A program made the position numbers and the translations under genes. From NCBI GenBank assembly GCA_036653715.1, contig JAVVTL010000006.1, positions 1 to 35,846 of the forward strand: a stretch of DNA of 35,846 nt. Reading direction: 5' to 3'. Source of the stretch: Scatomorpha sp036653715 (GTDB taxonomy: Bacteria; Bacillota; Clostridia; Oscillospirales; Oscillospiraceae). Positions 15,373-22,954 of the stretch are shown in pieces. The notes under the pieces are model-generated. The model saw only the letters and a list, made by a program, of their open reading frames with translations. It had not been told where the DNA came from and did no database searches. The stretch's first letter is position 1; the number at the start of each line of letters is the position of its first letter.

Positions 15373-16356
15373 TTACTTCTGGGGCTTGTTATCGCGCTCG
15401 AGCTTTTTTGCCACTCTCTTTTTCTCGTATTTGTCAAGGAAGCTGACAAGCAGCGGGGTGAGGATGGCGGTGACGATGCAGGAGGCTGCCATTTGAGCCG
15501 TGGCGATGGTGGCAAGTCCGGCAAGGGCGGGGTCGGCAGCGGCGAGGGCTGCGGGGGTGGCGGCGGCGTTTCCGGCAGTCGTGCCGATGGCGGCGCCGAC
15601 CTGCGGATGCTTGGAACGGATGAGTCTCATGCAGAGATAGCCGGCTCCGCCGGTGAGGACGCAGCAGATAACGCCAAGGAGTATGCCGGAGAAGCCGGCG
15701 GTGATGAGCTGACCGAAGTTGAGGCCGGCTCCGAGGGGGAATGCAAAGAAGGGGATGAGCATTGTGGCGCCGGGAGCGGTGAAGTTGCGGATTTCCTCAT
15801 CGAGGTTGCCGAGCAGGCAGCCGACGACGATGGGGGCTATGCAGCCGACAAGCACCATGATGGGGATAGTCGCTATGCCGGAGACGCCCATGGCGACCAT
15901 GGTCAGGAAGGGGCCGTCGTTTATGGAAAGGATGGAGACGGCACCGACGTCGGTGGAGTCGCCGTATTCGCCGGCGAGAGCGGCATAGAGGCCGCCGTTG
16001 GAGTTCGTGATGGCACCGATGAGAGCGAGGGGCGACAGGCCCAGCACGCCGTACAGGCCGCAGAGCTTATTGACGATGATGCCGAGCAGAGCGCCGATGA
16101 TGAACTTGACGGCGGTAAGGGTGACGCCCTTGACCAGCGGGATGCCCGCCTGCTTGAAGTTTATCTGCGCGCCGTTGCAGAACAGGAACACTGCGAGTAT
16201 CGGCATTGCGCCGGATTTCCAGAGATAGCTGCAAAAGGTACCGGCTCCGCCGATTGTGATGACTCCGGGAAGCCATGTGTTGAACGCCGCACCGAGCAGC
16301 AGCGGGACGACCATAAGCCCTCCGGGAATCTTTTTGACTGTTTGGAGAATTTTCAT
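15373..16356 (-). CDS. kdgT: KdgT-family 2-keto-3-deoxygluconate-type permease
   Basis: A 327-residue, strongly hydrophobic protein with about ten membrane segments that matches the KdgT permease family from its N-terminus (MKILQTVKKIPGG) to a basic C-terminal tail (YEKKRVAKKLERD). The family is known for proton-coupled uptake of 2-keto-3-deoxygluconate. Here the substrate is probably another short sugar acid, judged from the linked racemase and glycerate kinase. The start at 16356 has GAGGAAGG upstream. The longer reading starting at 16401 would begin essentially at the predicted sigma-54 start site, leaving no leader, so it is rejected. This is the first gene of the sigma-54-controlled operon. 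Confidence 0.88.
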   Translation of the reverse strand: MKILQTVKKIPGGLMVVPLLLGAAFNTWLPGVITIGGAGTFCSYLWKSGAMPILAVFLFCNGAQINFKQAGIPLVKGVTLTAVKFIIGALLGIIVNKLCGLYGVLGLSPLALIGAITNSNGGLYAALAGEYGDSTDVGAVSILSINDGPFLTMVAMGVSGIATIPIMVLVGCIAPIVVGCLLGNLDEEIRNFTAPGATMLIPFFAFPLGAGLNFGQLITAGFSGILLGVICCVLTGGAGYLCMRLIRSKHPQVGAAIGTTAGNAAATPAALAAADPALAGLATIATAQMAASCIVTAILTPLLVSFLDKYEKKRVAKKLERDNKPQK

Positions 16357-16415
16357 AACAGACCTTCCTCTTTCCCTTATTTGAGTCGCATTCGACTCCA
16401 TATGGATTTATATGG

Positions 16416-16432
16416 TGCAATTTTGCCGCCAA
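16416..16432 (-). promoter_or_regulatory. Sigma-54 (-24/-12) promoter of kdgT-larA-garK
   Basis: On the minus strand the sequence TTGGCGGCAAAATTGCA has the invariant GG and GC exactly ten bases apart and fits the sigma-54 consensus TTGGCACG-N4-TTGCA well. The start site would be near 16405, about 49 bases before the kdgT ATG. The activator is most likely the intact PrpR_N-type regulator encoded immediately upstream. Confidence 0.88.
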
Positions 16433-16494
16433 CTTTCGCAAATGGGTAAAGCCCGCGAATTGCATAAACTTTTTTGCCTTTCAAAATCCCAATG

Positions 16495-16548
16495 TTGCAT
16501 ATTGCAAAATCAGCTGTTTCTTTTTGCAACCAACAGTGCTTATTGCAA
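16495..16548 (-). promoter_or_regulatory. Upstream activator sites for the sigma-54 promoter
   Basis: TTGCATATTGCAA at 16495-16507 is a palindrome with perfect five-base arms. GTGCTTATTGCAA at 16536-16548 matches it at 11 of 13 positions. Their centres are 41 bases apart, about four helical turns, and lie near -96 and -137 from the predicted start site. That is the usual range for a bacterial enhancer-binding protein. Extra TTGCA half-sites lie at 16460 and 16525. An A/T-rich stretch separates them from the promoter. Confidence 0.7.
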
Positions 16549-16555
16549 CATTTGT

Positions 16556-18418
16556 TTACTCCTGCTTTAATCTTCTCCAGAGCGTGGAACGGTCGATTTT
16601 GAGTATCTCGCAGGTTCTTTTTGCACTGCCCCCGCTCTGCCGATATACGTCGCGGATATATGCGTCCTCAAAGGCCTTGAGGTCCTTAAGCTCGTGGCTC
16701 TGCTGTTTTTCCGCCTCGGGCAGCCCTCCGCAGTCGCAGGCGGACAGCTCCTCGAGCGAGGAGAGAATGACGCAGCGCTCCACAAGGGTTTGAAGCTCGC
16801 GGACGTTTCCGTCATAGCTCCGCGAGGTCAGGTTATTCACCGCCGCCTCCGTAAAGGTGAGGCGGTGCTTCCCGAATTTTTCGGAGAACATGCGGTTGAA
16901 AAACTCCGTCAGCAGCATGATGTCCTCCCGCCGTTCGCGAAGCGGGGGGATGCGGAGATTCAGCACGTCTATGCGGTAGTACAGGTCTTTTCGGAAGGAG
17001 CCGTCCGCCGCCATGCGCTTCAGGTCGCGGTTGGAGCCGCAGATGACCTTGACGTCTATCGGTATCACCTTGTCGGCACCGATGCGCATTACCTCTTTTT
17101 CCTGAAGCACGCGCAAAAGCCGCCCCTGCATGTCCTGCGGAATCTCGCCAATCTCGTCAAGGAAGATGGTGCCGTGGTGGGCAAGCTCGAAAAGTCCGGG
17201 CTTACCCTGCTTTTTTGCGCCCGTAAAAGAGCCTTCATCATAACCGAAAAGCTCGCTCTCGATGAGTGACGGCGGAAGCGCGGCGCAGTTTACGGCCACA
17301 AACGCCCCCTCGCCCCGCGAGCTGCGGTTATGTATCGACTGCGCGAACATCTCTTTGCCTACGCCGGATTCGCCGCAAATGAGCACGGGCGCGTCATATG
17401 CCGCAAACTCCTTTGCCTTCTCCACGCAGACGCGCATGCTCTCGCTGCCGTAGATGATGTCGTTGAAGCAGTAGCGGGCGACAAAGCCCTTTTTGGACAG
17501 GCTTCGCCTTATTTTCTGCTCCATGTCCTGAATCTCGCTGACGTACTGGAAGGTCGCAACAGCGCCGTTTATGACCCCGTCCACCTCAATCGGCGCACGG
17601 TTTACGGCGACCGTCTCGCCTGTGACGCTCAGGAGCTTCCCGTTTTCGGCGCTGCCGCGCTTCATGGCGTTTATGACGATAAGCCCCGGCGCAAGCTCAT
17701 CAATCTTTTTCCCGATTGCGGCGTTTTTGTCGATATGGAGCATCTCGGCCGCACGCTGGTTGCATATCGTCACCGTCTCCGCGGCGTCCACGGCGACGAC
17801 TCCGTCGTGGACAAAGTCCGTTATGGCGGCAAGCTGCCGCGCACGCTGCTTTTCTATCTGAGCGGCGCGCCAGACCCTGCGCGCCTCGCGTATGGCGGAG
17901 CGGATTGACTCCTCCCGCGAGGTTATGACGACGCCGCGAAAGCCGAGCGCCTCGGATATTTTTATGACGTTTGCGTCGCCCACGAAGGTCTGTATGCCCA
18001 TCTTTTTGTATTGGAAGATGACCTCGCGTATCTGGTCCTCGGAGTGCAGCTCAATCTTCACAATCTTGCAGGGCAGGTAGTCGCGCAAAAGGTCAAAGCC
18101 CTCCACCACATTAGTATAACCCACTACTCCGATTACATCCGTGTCCACGCCGGAGCTCTTGAGCGTCTCTATTATGTCGTAGGCGGAGACTTTTATTTCC
18201 ACAACCGGCACGACGAAGGCCTCTCTGCACATGCGGTAGGTTCCGCCGCGCGTGACTATTATCTGTGCGCCCGCGCGCAGCGCCTCCTCCGCCTTGGCGA
18301 CGCCCTCGCTCATGCTGCCGAAAACGACCTCGGTGTTGTCGTAGCTGTATTCCTCGATTATTCGCAGAGCCTCCTCATAGATGCTCGGCGTCGGCGCGAC
18401 AACGACAATATCCTTCAT
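16556..18418 (-). CDS. PrpR_N-type sigma-54-dependent activator
   Basis: A 620-residue regulator. An N-terminal PrpR_N sensor (about 1-180) resembles the propionate regulator PrpR; a PAS domain follows (about 195-300). The AAA+ domain (about 320-555) has Walker A GESGVGKE (349-356), the sigma-54-contacting loop as EGSFTGA (395-401) and Walker B TIFLDE (417-422). A Fis-type helix-turn-helix closes the protein (about 597-617). It should activate the sigma-54 promoter 130 bases downstream after binding a small organic acid. Its ATG overlaps the stop of the upstream paralogue by four bases (ATGA) and has AAGGAGGG upstream; longer in-frame starts would lie inside the previous gene and are rejected. 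Confidence 0.93.
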   Translation of the reverse strand: MKDIVVVAPTPSIYEEALRIIEEYSYDNTEVVFGSMSEGVAKAEEALRAGAQIIVTRGGTYRMCREAFVVPVVEIKVSAYDIIETLKSSGVDTDVIGVVGYTNVVEGFDLLRDYLPCKIVKIELHSEDQIREVIFQYKKMGIQTFVGDANVIKISEALGFRGVVITSREESIRSAIREARRVWRAAQIEKQRARQLAAITDFVHDGVVAVDAAETVTICNQRAAEMLHIDKNAAIGKKIDELAPGLIVINAMKRGSAENGKLLSVTGETVAVNRAPIEVDGVINGAVATFQYVSEIQDMEQKIRRSLSKKGFVARYCFNDIIYGSESMRVCVEKAKEFAAYDAPVLICGESGVGKEMFAQSIHNRSSRGEGAFVAVNCAALPPSLIESELFGYDEGSFTGAKKQGKPGLFELAHHGTIFLDEIGEIPQDMQGRLLRVLQEKEVMRIGADKVIPIDVKVICGSNRDLKRMAADGSFRKDLYYRIDVLNLRIPPLRERREDIMLLTEFFNRMFSEKFGKHRLTFTEAAVNNLTSRSYDGNVRELQTLVERCVILSSLEELSACDCGGLPEAEKQQSHELKDLKAFEDAYIRDVYRQSGGSAKRTCEILKIDRSTLWRRLKQE

Positions 18419-20205
18419 TGCTTTCCCTCCTTCTGCCTTGTAAGCATCCGCCAGACCGTTGCACGGCTGATACCGAGTCGCTGCGCCGTGCGGCTGCGGC
18501 TCATATTTTCCTCTGTCAGCACCCGCGAAACGACTTCGCAGCATATCTCGTCGAGCGTCCCGTCAAGCGCTATGCCGCTCTGCGCCTCCGACCGACGTGC
18601 GCGGCTGCGCTCCGCCTTCAGAACCTCCGCAACGCTCTCGGCAGAGACGTAGGCGAGCGAGCTTATTGCGGCAAGCCTGTTTAAAACACGCAGCAGCTGG
18701 TCAAGATTGCTCTCCCAGTCAAAGCTTTGCAGCAGCGACACGCCCTCCGGCTCCACGCCTATCATCTGCGTGCCCTGTTTGATATTTATCTCGTTTAGGC
18801 ACATGCTGACAAGCGCGGGGAACTCCTCCATCCGCTCGCGCAGGGAGGGCAGGCGGACGACGCGGGCGGAGAGCCGCTCGCATATTTCGGAGAGCAGCCG
18901 CTCCTCGCGCGGCCTGTCCGAGCCGTCCGTCTCCGAGAATATCAGGCGGCATCTTTTCTGCATCCCGCTGCCCTCAATGAAATCGAGCAGCTCCTCCGTC
19001 TCCGCGTCGCCGAAGCAGGTGAGATTTTTGAAATATACGGTTATTCCCGTGTCGCAGAGAAAAGAGCCCGATTCCTTCAAAAGCCGCGCCCTGCCGCGCT
19101 CGTCCAAGCGGGCGCAATCGACGACGTAACAGCGCTCGTCGCAAAAGCCGCCCTGCTGACAGATGAAGCCCATCAGCTCGTCCTTGCCCGTGCCGCGCTC
19201 GCCTCTTATTACTATCGGCCGACCCGAGGCGGCGAGGCGCTTTGCCGTCTCCCAAAGCCCTGATTTGCCGTTTTCATTGTAAAACAGGCTGACAAACCTA
19301 AAATCCGCCTCCCGTGAGGAATATAGGCCGACTCCGGGAATACTCTCTCTGTCGCTCTGCCCCTCGTCCGTCACGCGGAAAAATGCGCAGGGGTGCTCGT
19401 CATAGCGCAGTCTTCTGCCCGAAATGAGATAATTTTGAGAGCCGATTCTCTTTACGGAGCGCAGCTCCCCCTCCCGCAGCAGCGCGGGGACAAGCCTGCG
19501 GAGCGCGGTCTTCAGCCCCGAGGATGGGTTTTTCTCGGGCGAGCAGAACATCAGCTCTCCCCCCTCCGAGAACATGAGCACGCGCTGTTTTTCCTCCCTC
19601 AACGCTGCGGCGTATATGGAATTCGCGCGCTTGAGCTTGCCGAAGCTGCGAAAATACGACGACGCTTTATTTAATGTATCCTCGATGCTCCTTGCGCCGG
19701 AGGTTATGAGCATGGCGTCCATGCCCATGCGCTTTGCGGTCGCCGTGCCTATCGTGTCGCTCAAAACCATGCCGACGCCGCGCGCCTTCAGCGCCTCCAT
19801 GGCGCTCGGGACCTCGTCCGAGCCGTGTATGTCGACTATTTCGACCTCATATTTGAGTATGTCGCAAAGGATGCGCGACGGCTCGGCTATGCCGGGAAAG
19901 CCGACTATCGCAAAGGGCTTGCCTATGCCCATCGCCATGGTTATGGCTCCCAAAATGTCGTAGGGCGAGAGCGTGACCTCAATCACCGGGGCGCCCGTGA
20001 CCGCCATTATCGCCTCCGCGGTGCCCCCGCGCGAGATGATGACGTCATAGCTCTCCGCGTCTATGCCGCGGACAATGTCCGCGCCGTTTTGCAGGTCGCC
20101 GACATAGCTCGTGAGGCATATGTCCTCCCGCCCCGCCGCCAGCGCCTCGAGCATGTTTTTCATGCCCTCGTAGGGCGCAACCGCCACTATTCTGACCTTT
20201 TCCAT
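18415..20205 (-). CDS. PrpR_N-type regulator with degenerate AAA+ domain
   Basis: A 596-residue paralogue of the downstream activator. It has an N-terminal PrpR_N sensor (about 1-190), a divergent linker and an AAA+-like domain (about 300-520) that keeps Walker A (GERGTGKD, 335-342) but has lost the GAFTGA loop entirely and reads VYFKNL where Walker B should be (390-395). A Fis-type helix-turn-helix lies at about 568-588. Without the loop it cannot be expected to open sigma-54 promoters. It may act as a sigma-70 regulator of the divergent pdxA2 operon, which lacks a sigma-54 promoter, or modulate its partner. ATG at 20205 has GAGAGG seven bases upstream; the alternative start at 20229 is TTG. 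Confidence 0.88.
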   Translation of the reverse strand: MEKVRIVAVAPYEGMKNMLEALAAGREDICLTSYVGDLQNGADIVRGIDAESYDVIISRGGTAEAIMAVTGAPVIEVTLSPYDILGAITMAMGIGKPFAIVGFPGIAEPSRILCDILKYEVEIVDIHGSDEVPSAMEALKARGVGMVLSDTIGTATAKRMGMDAMLITSGARSIEDTLNKASSYFRSFGKLKRANSIYAAALREEKQRVLMFSEGGELMFCSPEKNPSSGLKTALRRLVPALLREGELRSVKRIGSQNYLISGRRLRYDEHPCAFFRVTDEGQSDRESIPGVGLYSSREADFRFVSLFYNENGKSGLWETAKRLAASGRPIVIRGERGTGKDELMGFICQQGGFCDERCYVVDCARLDERGRARLLKESGSFLCDTGITVYFKNLTCFGDAETEELLDFIEGSGMQKRCRLIFSETDGSDRPREERLLSEICERLSARVVRLPSLRERMEEFPALVSMCLNEINIKQGTQMIGVEPEGVSLLQSFDWESNLDQLLRVLNRLAAISSLAYVSAESVAEVLKAERSRARRSEAQSGIALDGTLDEICCEVVSRVLTEENMSRSRTAQRLGISRATVWRMLTRQKEGKQ

Positions 20206-20220
20206 GCCGCGCCTCTCAGA

Positions 20221-20325
20221 ATGTTTCAAATTTAAACGTCAATTGGTGTTTTTGTGGGTCTTTGCCACACAAGTCTGTACATGTTTCAAATATTAACACA
20301 TTCATCGCAGATTTCAATTGTGAAA
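20221..20325. promoter_or_regulatory. Operator repeats between the regulator pair and pdxA2
   Basis: Two 17-base repeats beginning ATGTTTCAAAT (20221-20237 and 20281-20297) match at 15 positions and start exactly 60 bases apart. A third element, TTTCAATTGTGAAA (20312-20325), has perfect TTTCA/TGAAA arms and overlaps a candidate -35 box of pdxA2. All three share TTTCAA. They lie in the divergent intergenic region and are the likely binding sites of one of the two PrpR_N-type regulators. Confidence 0.6.
20290..20317 (-). promoter_or_regulatory. Candidate promoter of the regulator pair
   Basis: On the minus strand TTGAAA (20317-20312), a 16-base spacer and TAATAT (20295-20290) could form a promoter giving a leader of about 77 bases. 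It overlaps the second operator repeat, which would suit autoregulation. The match is modest. Confidence 0.35.
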
Positions 20326-20346
20326 TATCACTATTTTATTTAGACT
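20318..20346 (+). promoter_or_regulatory. Candidate sigma-70 promoter of the pdxA2 operon
   Basis: TTGTGA (20318-20323), a 17-base spacer and TAGACT (20341-20346) precede an AAAGGAG ribosome binding site. No GG-N10-GC sigma-54 element is found between 20235 and 20376, so a housekeeping promoter is the better reading. The -35 lies within the palindromic element at 20312-20325. Confidence 0.4.
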
Positions 20347-20376
20347 GAAAAAAGAATTTGAAAGGAGTGTGATGAA

Positions 20377-21405
20377 ATGGCAAAGCCTTTAATCGGCATC
20401 ACAATGGGTGACCCCGCGAGTATTGGCCCCGAGATTTCCGTCATGGCTCTCTCCGACCCAAAGCTCCGCGAGCTGTGCAGGCCGCTCATCGTCGGCGACG
20501 CCTGTGTCATGGAGGACGCAATCGGCGTGGTCTGCCCGGGAGCGCTTACCGTAAACCGCATCCGCTCGGTCGCCGAGGCGCGCTTCTCGCCGGACGCCAT
20601 CGACGTTTTGGATATGGGGCTTGTTGACCTCGCGAAGCTTCAGTACGGCAAGGTCTCCGCCATGGCGGGCGAGGCGGCCTTCAGCTATGTCGTCAAGGTC
20701 ATCGAGCTTGCAATGGCAGGCGAGGTGGACGCGACGGTGACGAACGCGCTCAACAAATCCGCCATAAACCTCGCCGGTCATCACTATTCCGGGCACACCG
20801 AGATATACGCCCACTACACAGGCACGGAAAACTATACCATGATGCTGGCGCATGAGGCGCTGCGCGTCGTCCATGTCTCCACGCACGTCTCGCTGAGGCA
20901 GGCCTGCGACCTCGTCAAAAAGGAACGCGTGCTCGCCGTCATCCGCATAGCCGACGCCGCCTGCCGCAGGCTCGGCATAGCCTCCCCGCGCATTGCCGTG
21001 GCGGGACTTAACCCCCACGCCGGCGAGGGCGGCCTTTTTGGGAGCGAGGAGCTATGTGAGATAATCCCCGCCATAAACGCCGCCGTCGCCGAGGGCATAA
21101 ACGCCGATGGCCCCGTCCCGCCCGACACGGTCTTCTCCAAGGCGCGCGGCGGCTGGTACGACGTCGTCGTCGCCATGTACCACGACCAGGGGCATATCCC
21201 GCTGAAGGTCGCGGGCTTTGTCTACGACCAAAGCGCAGGGCGCTGGGAATCCGTCGCGGGGGTCAACATCACGCTCGGCCTGCCGATAATCCGCGTCTCC
21301 GTTGACCACGGCACCGCCTTTGGTCACGCGCACCAGGGGCTTGCAAATCCTCTCAGCCTGAAAAACGCAATAGAATATGCCGCAAAGCTTGCGGAAAACA
21401 AATAA
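20377..21405 (+). CDS. pdxA2: PdxA2-type 4-phospho-hydroxy-acid dehydrogenase
   Basis: A 342-residue member of the PdxA family. It has N-terminal GITMGDPASIGPE and the metal-binding histidines His170 (STHVSL), His214 (NPHAGEGG) and His269 (YHDQGH). PdxA proper oxidises 4-phosphohydroxythreonine in vitamin B6 synthesis. PdxA2 paralogues encoded beside a DUF1537 kinase instead oxidise 4-phospho-D-threonate or 4-phospho-D-erythronate, and the product decarboxylates to dihydroxyacetone phosphate. The next gene is exactly that kinase, so the catabolic role is preferred. AAAGGAG sits nine bases before the ATG. It is the first gene of the divergent plus-strand operon. Confidence 0.88.
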   Translation: MAKPLIGITMGDPASIGPEISVMALSDPKLRELCRPLIVGDACVMEDAIGVVCPGALTVNRIRSVAEARFSPDAIDVLDMGLVDLAKLQYGKVSAMAGEAAFSYVVKVIELAMAGEVDATVTNALNKSAINLAGHHYSGHTEIYAHYTGTENYTMMLAHEALRVVHVSTHVSLRQACDLVKKERVLAVIRIADAACRRLGIASPRIAVAGLNPHAGEGGLFGSEELCEIIPAINAAVAEGINADGPVPPDTVFSKARGGWYDVVVAMYHDQGHIPLKVAGFVYDQSAGRWESVAGVNITLGLPIIRVSVDHGTAFGHAHQGLANPLSLKNAIEYAAKLAENK

Positions 21406-21424
21406 AAGGACGGGGTGCTTCAAA

Positions 21425-22642
21425 ATGCCAAGCTATCTAATTGTCGCCGACGACTTCACGGGTTCAAACGACACGGGCGTCCAGCTCTCGCGCCGGGGTC
21501 TGCGCACCAAGGTCGTCTTTGACGGACACAGTATAAGCGGCGACGGCTGCTCTTATGTGCTGGACACGGAATCCCGAAATATGCCCTCCGCCGAGTCCGG
21601 CGAAAAGCTCGCCGCGCTCCTCGCTTCAACCGAGCTTCGCCCCTTTGACCGCGTCATCAAAAAGGTCGATTCCACCCTGCGCGGCAACATTGCCCGGGAA
21701 ACGCTCGAGCTTGACCGCGCCTTCGGCAGCGAGCTTGTCATCTTCATGCCCGCGCTGCCCGCCCTTGCCCGCACGACCGTCTGCGGCATCCACATGCTGA
21801 ACGGTCTGCGCATAACCGAAACCGAGCTTGCCCGCGACCCCCGCAAGCCCGTGACGCAGGACTGTCTCGCCGAAATACTTGCCGCCGAGTTCAGCGAGCC
21901 TGTCGCCTCCCTGCCGCTCGACACTATCCGAGGCGGCACAATAAGCTTCGACGGCGCAAGGCTCTTTGCCTGCGACGCGGAGACGGACGCCGACATGCGC
22001 GCCGTCATCTCCGCCGCCGCGGCGACGGGAAAGCGAATTCTCTGGGTCGGCACCGCCGCCATCGCGGACAATCTTCTTGCGCTTGACCGCCCCTCCGCAG
22101 CGGCGCTCGCGGTCATCGCCAGCGTCAGCGATACGACGCGCGCACAGGTGCTTTACGCACAGTCGCGCGGGCTGTCGCTCGTGAGCGTGGACGTCGCCGC
22201 CCTGCTTCGCGGCGGAGGCGCCGACGGATATGTCCGCCGCGCGGCGGAGCTTTTGGCAGACGGGCGCGACGTGGCGCTCATCTCCTCCGCCACCTATGAC
22301 AGGGCGGAGCTGCCCCGCTCCCTCGCCGCCGGCGAGACCTTCGGAATGGACGCGGAATCCGTCGCCGCCTTTGCCGGAGAGCGCATAAGCGAGATAGCGG
22401 CGGAGCTTTTGCGGCTCGCCCCCGTATCCGGCCTGTTTCTCTGCGGCGGGGACACCGCCATACACTTCTTCGAGCGCGTCGGCTCACATGGCTCCGAGAT
22501 TTTGCAGGAGGTCTCGGTCGGCATCCCCATGATGCGGCTCGTCGGCGGCGACTTTGACGGGCTGAAGGTCATAACCAAGGCGGGCGCCTTCGGCTCTGAC
22601 GAGGTTCTCCCCGCAATCCTGCGAAAGCTCTGCGAGGCATAA
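21425..22642 (+). CDS. dtnK: Four-carbon acid sugar kinase (DUF1537 / DtnK-like)
   Basis: A 405-residue protein with the family landmarks: N-terminal VADDFTGSNDTG and KKVDSTLRGN (substrate side), and the C-terminal nucleotide-binding part with FLCGGDTA and GDFDGLKVITKAGAFGSD. DtnK, DenK and OtnK phosphorylate D-threonate, D-erythronate or related C4 acids at O4. The product is the substrate for the PdxA2 enzyme encoded 19 bases upstream. The start was placed at the ATG after pdxA2; the longer reading would overlap pdxA2 and lacks the conserved N-terminus. The ribosome binding site (AAAGGA) is somewhat distant. The exact stereochemistry of the substrate cannot be read from sequence. Confidence 0.88.
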   Translation: MPSYLIVADDFTGSNDTGVQLSRRGLRTKVVFDGHSISGDGCSYVLDTESRNMPSAESGEKLAALLASTELRPFDRVIKKVDSTLRGNIARETLELDRAFGSELVIFMPALPALARTTVCGIHMLNGLRITETELARDPRKPVTQDCLAEILAAEFSEPVASLPLDTIRGGTISFDGARLFACDAETDADMRAVISAAAATGKRILWVGTAAIADNLLALDRPSAAALAVIASVSDTTRAQVLYAQSRGLSLVSVDVAALLRGGGADGYVRRAAELLADGRDVALISSATYDRAELPRSLAAGETFGMDAESVAAFAGERISEIAAELLRLAPVSGLFLCGGDTAIHFFERVGSHGSEILQEVSVGIPMMRLVGGDFDGLKVITKAGAFGSDEVLPAILRKLCEA

Positions 22643-22666
22643 GCATATTTTAAAGGAGGAAATGCC

Positions 22667-22954
22667 ATGAAATCTGTTATTTTAGGCTCCGAGTCGGACA
22701 ATGTCGTCACCTGCTGCGCTCCCATATCGCTCGGCGACGAGGTGGCGGTCGGCGAAAAAACCGTCACCGCCGCACAGCCCATCCCCGTCTACCACAAGAT
22801 GGCGATAAGCGCCATAGCCGCAGGTGCGCAGGTCTTCAAATACGGCCAGCCCATCGGTGTTGCGTCAAGGGACATACTGCCCGGGCAGCATGTGCACGTC
22901 CACAATCTTGAGAGCGACCGCGGACGCGGCGACAGAAAGGCGGCGGCAAAATGA
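22667..22954 (+). CDS. UxaA/SuyA-like small subunit (SAF domain)
   Basis: A 95-residue protein made of one SAF domain, the N-terminal domain of altronate dehydratase (UxaA) and galactarate dehydratase (GarD), and equivalent to the small subunit SuyA of sulfolactate sulfo-lyase. Typical motifs are VAVGEK, the KMAIS segment and the KYGQPIG segment. Here it is a separate gene overlapping the large-subunit gene by four bases (ATGA), so the two subunits should be made in equal amounts. AAAGGAGG lies seven to eight bases upstream of the ATG. The substrate is a 2-hydroxy acid with a leaving group at C3; which one is open. Confidence 0.85.
   Translation: MKSVILGSESDNVVTCCAPISLGDEVAVGEKTVTAAQPIPVYHKMAISAIAAGAQVFKYGQPIGVASRDILPGQHVHVHNLESDRGRGDRKAAAK

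Noticed and set aside
16357..16401. Longer kdgT start giving 15 extra residues
   Set aside because: It would start almost exactly at the sigma-54 transcription start, is hydrophilic and unlike the family, and a good ribosome binding site precedes the ATG at 16356.
18419..18544. 42-residue N-terminal extension of the intact PrpR_N-type activator
   Set aside because: It lies wholly inside the end of the upstream regulator gene and has no family similarity; the ATGA overlap with AAGGAGGG is the better start.
20318..20333. Crp/Fnr site TGTGA-AATA-TCACT upstream of pdxA2
   Set aside because: It resembles the ccdA operator, but the half-site spacing is one base shorter and it overlaps the -35 instead of lying at -41, so I do not assign it to the same regulator.
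20235..20376. Sigma-54 promoter for pdxA2
   Set aside because: No GG-N10-GC spacing occurs on the plus strand here; the TGGCA seen on the minus strand lacks a matching -12 GC.
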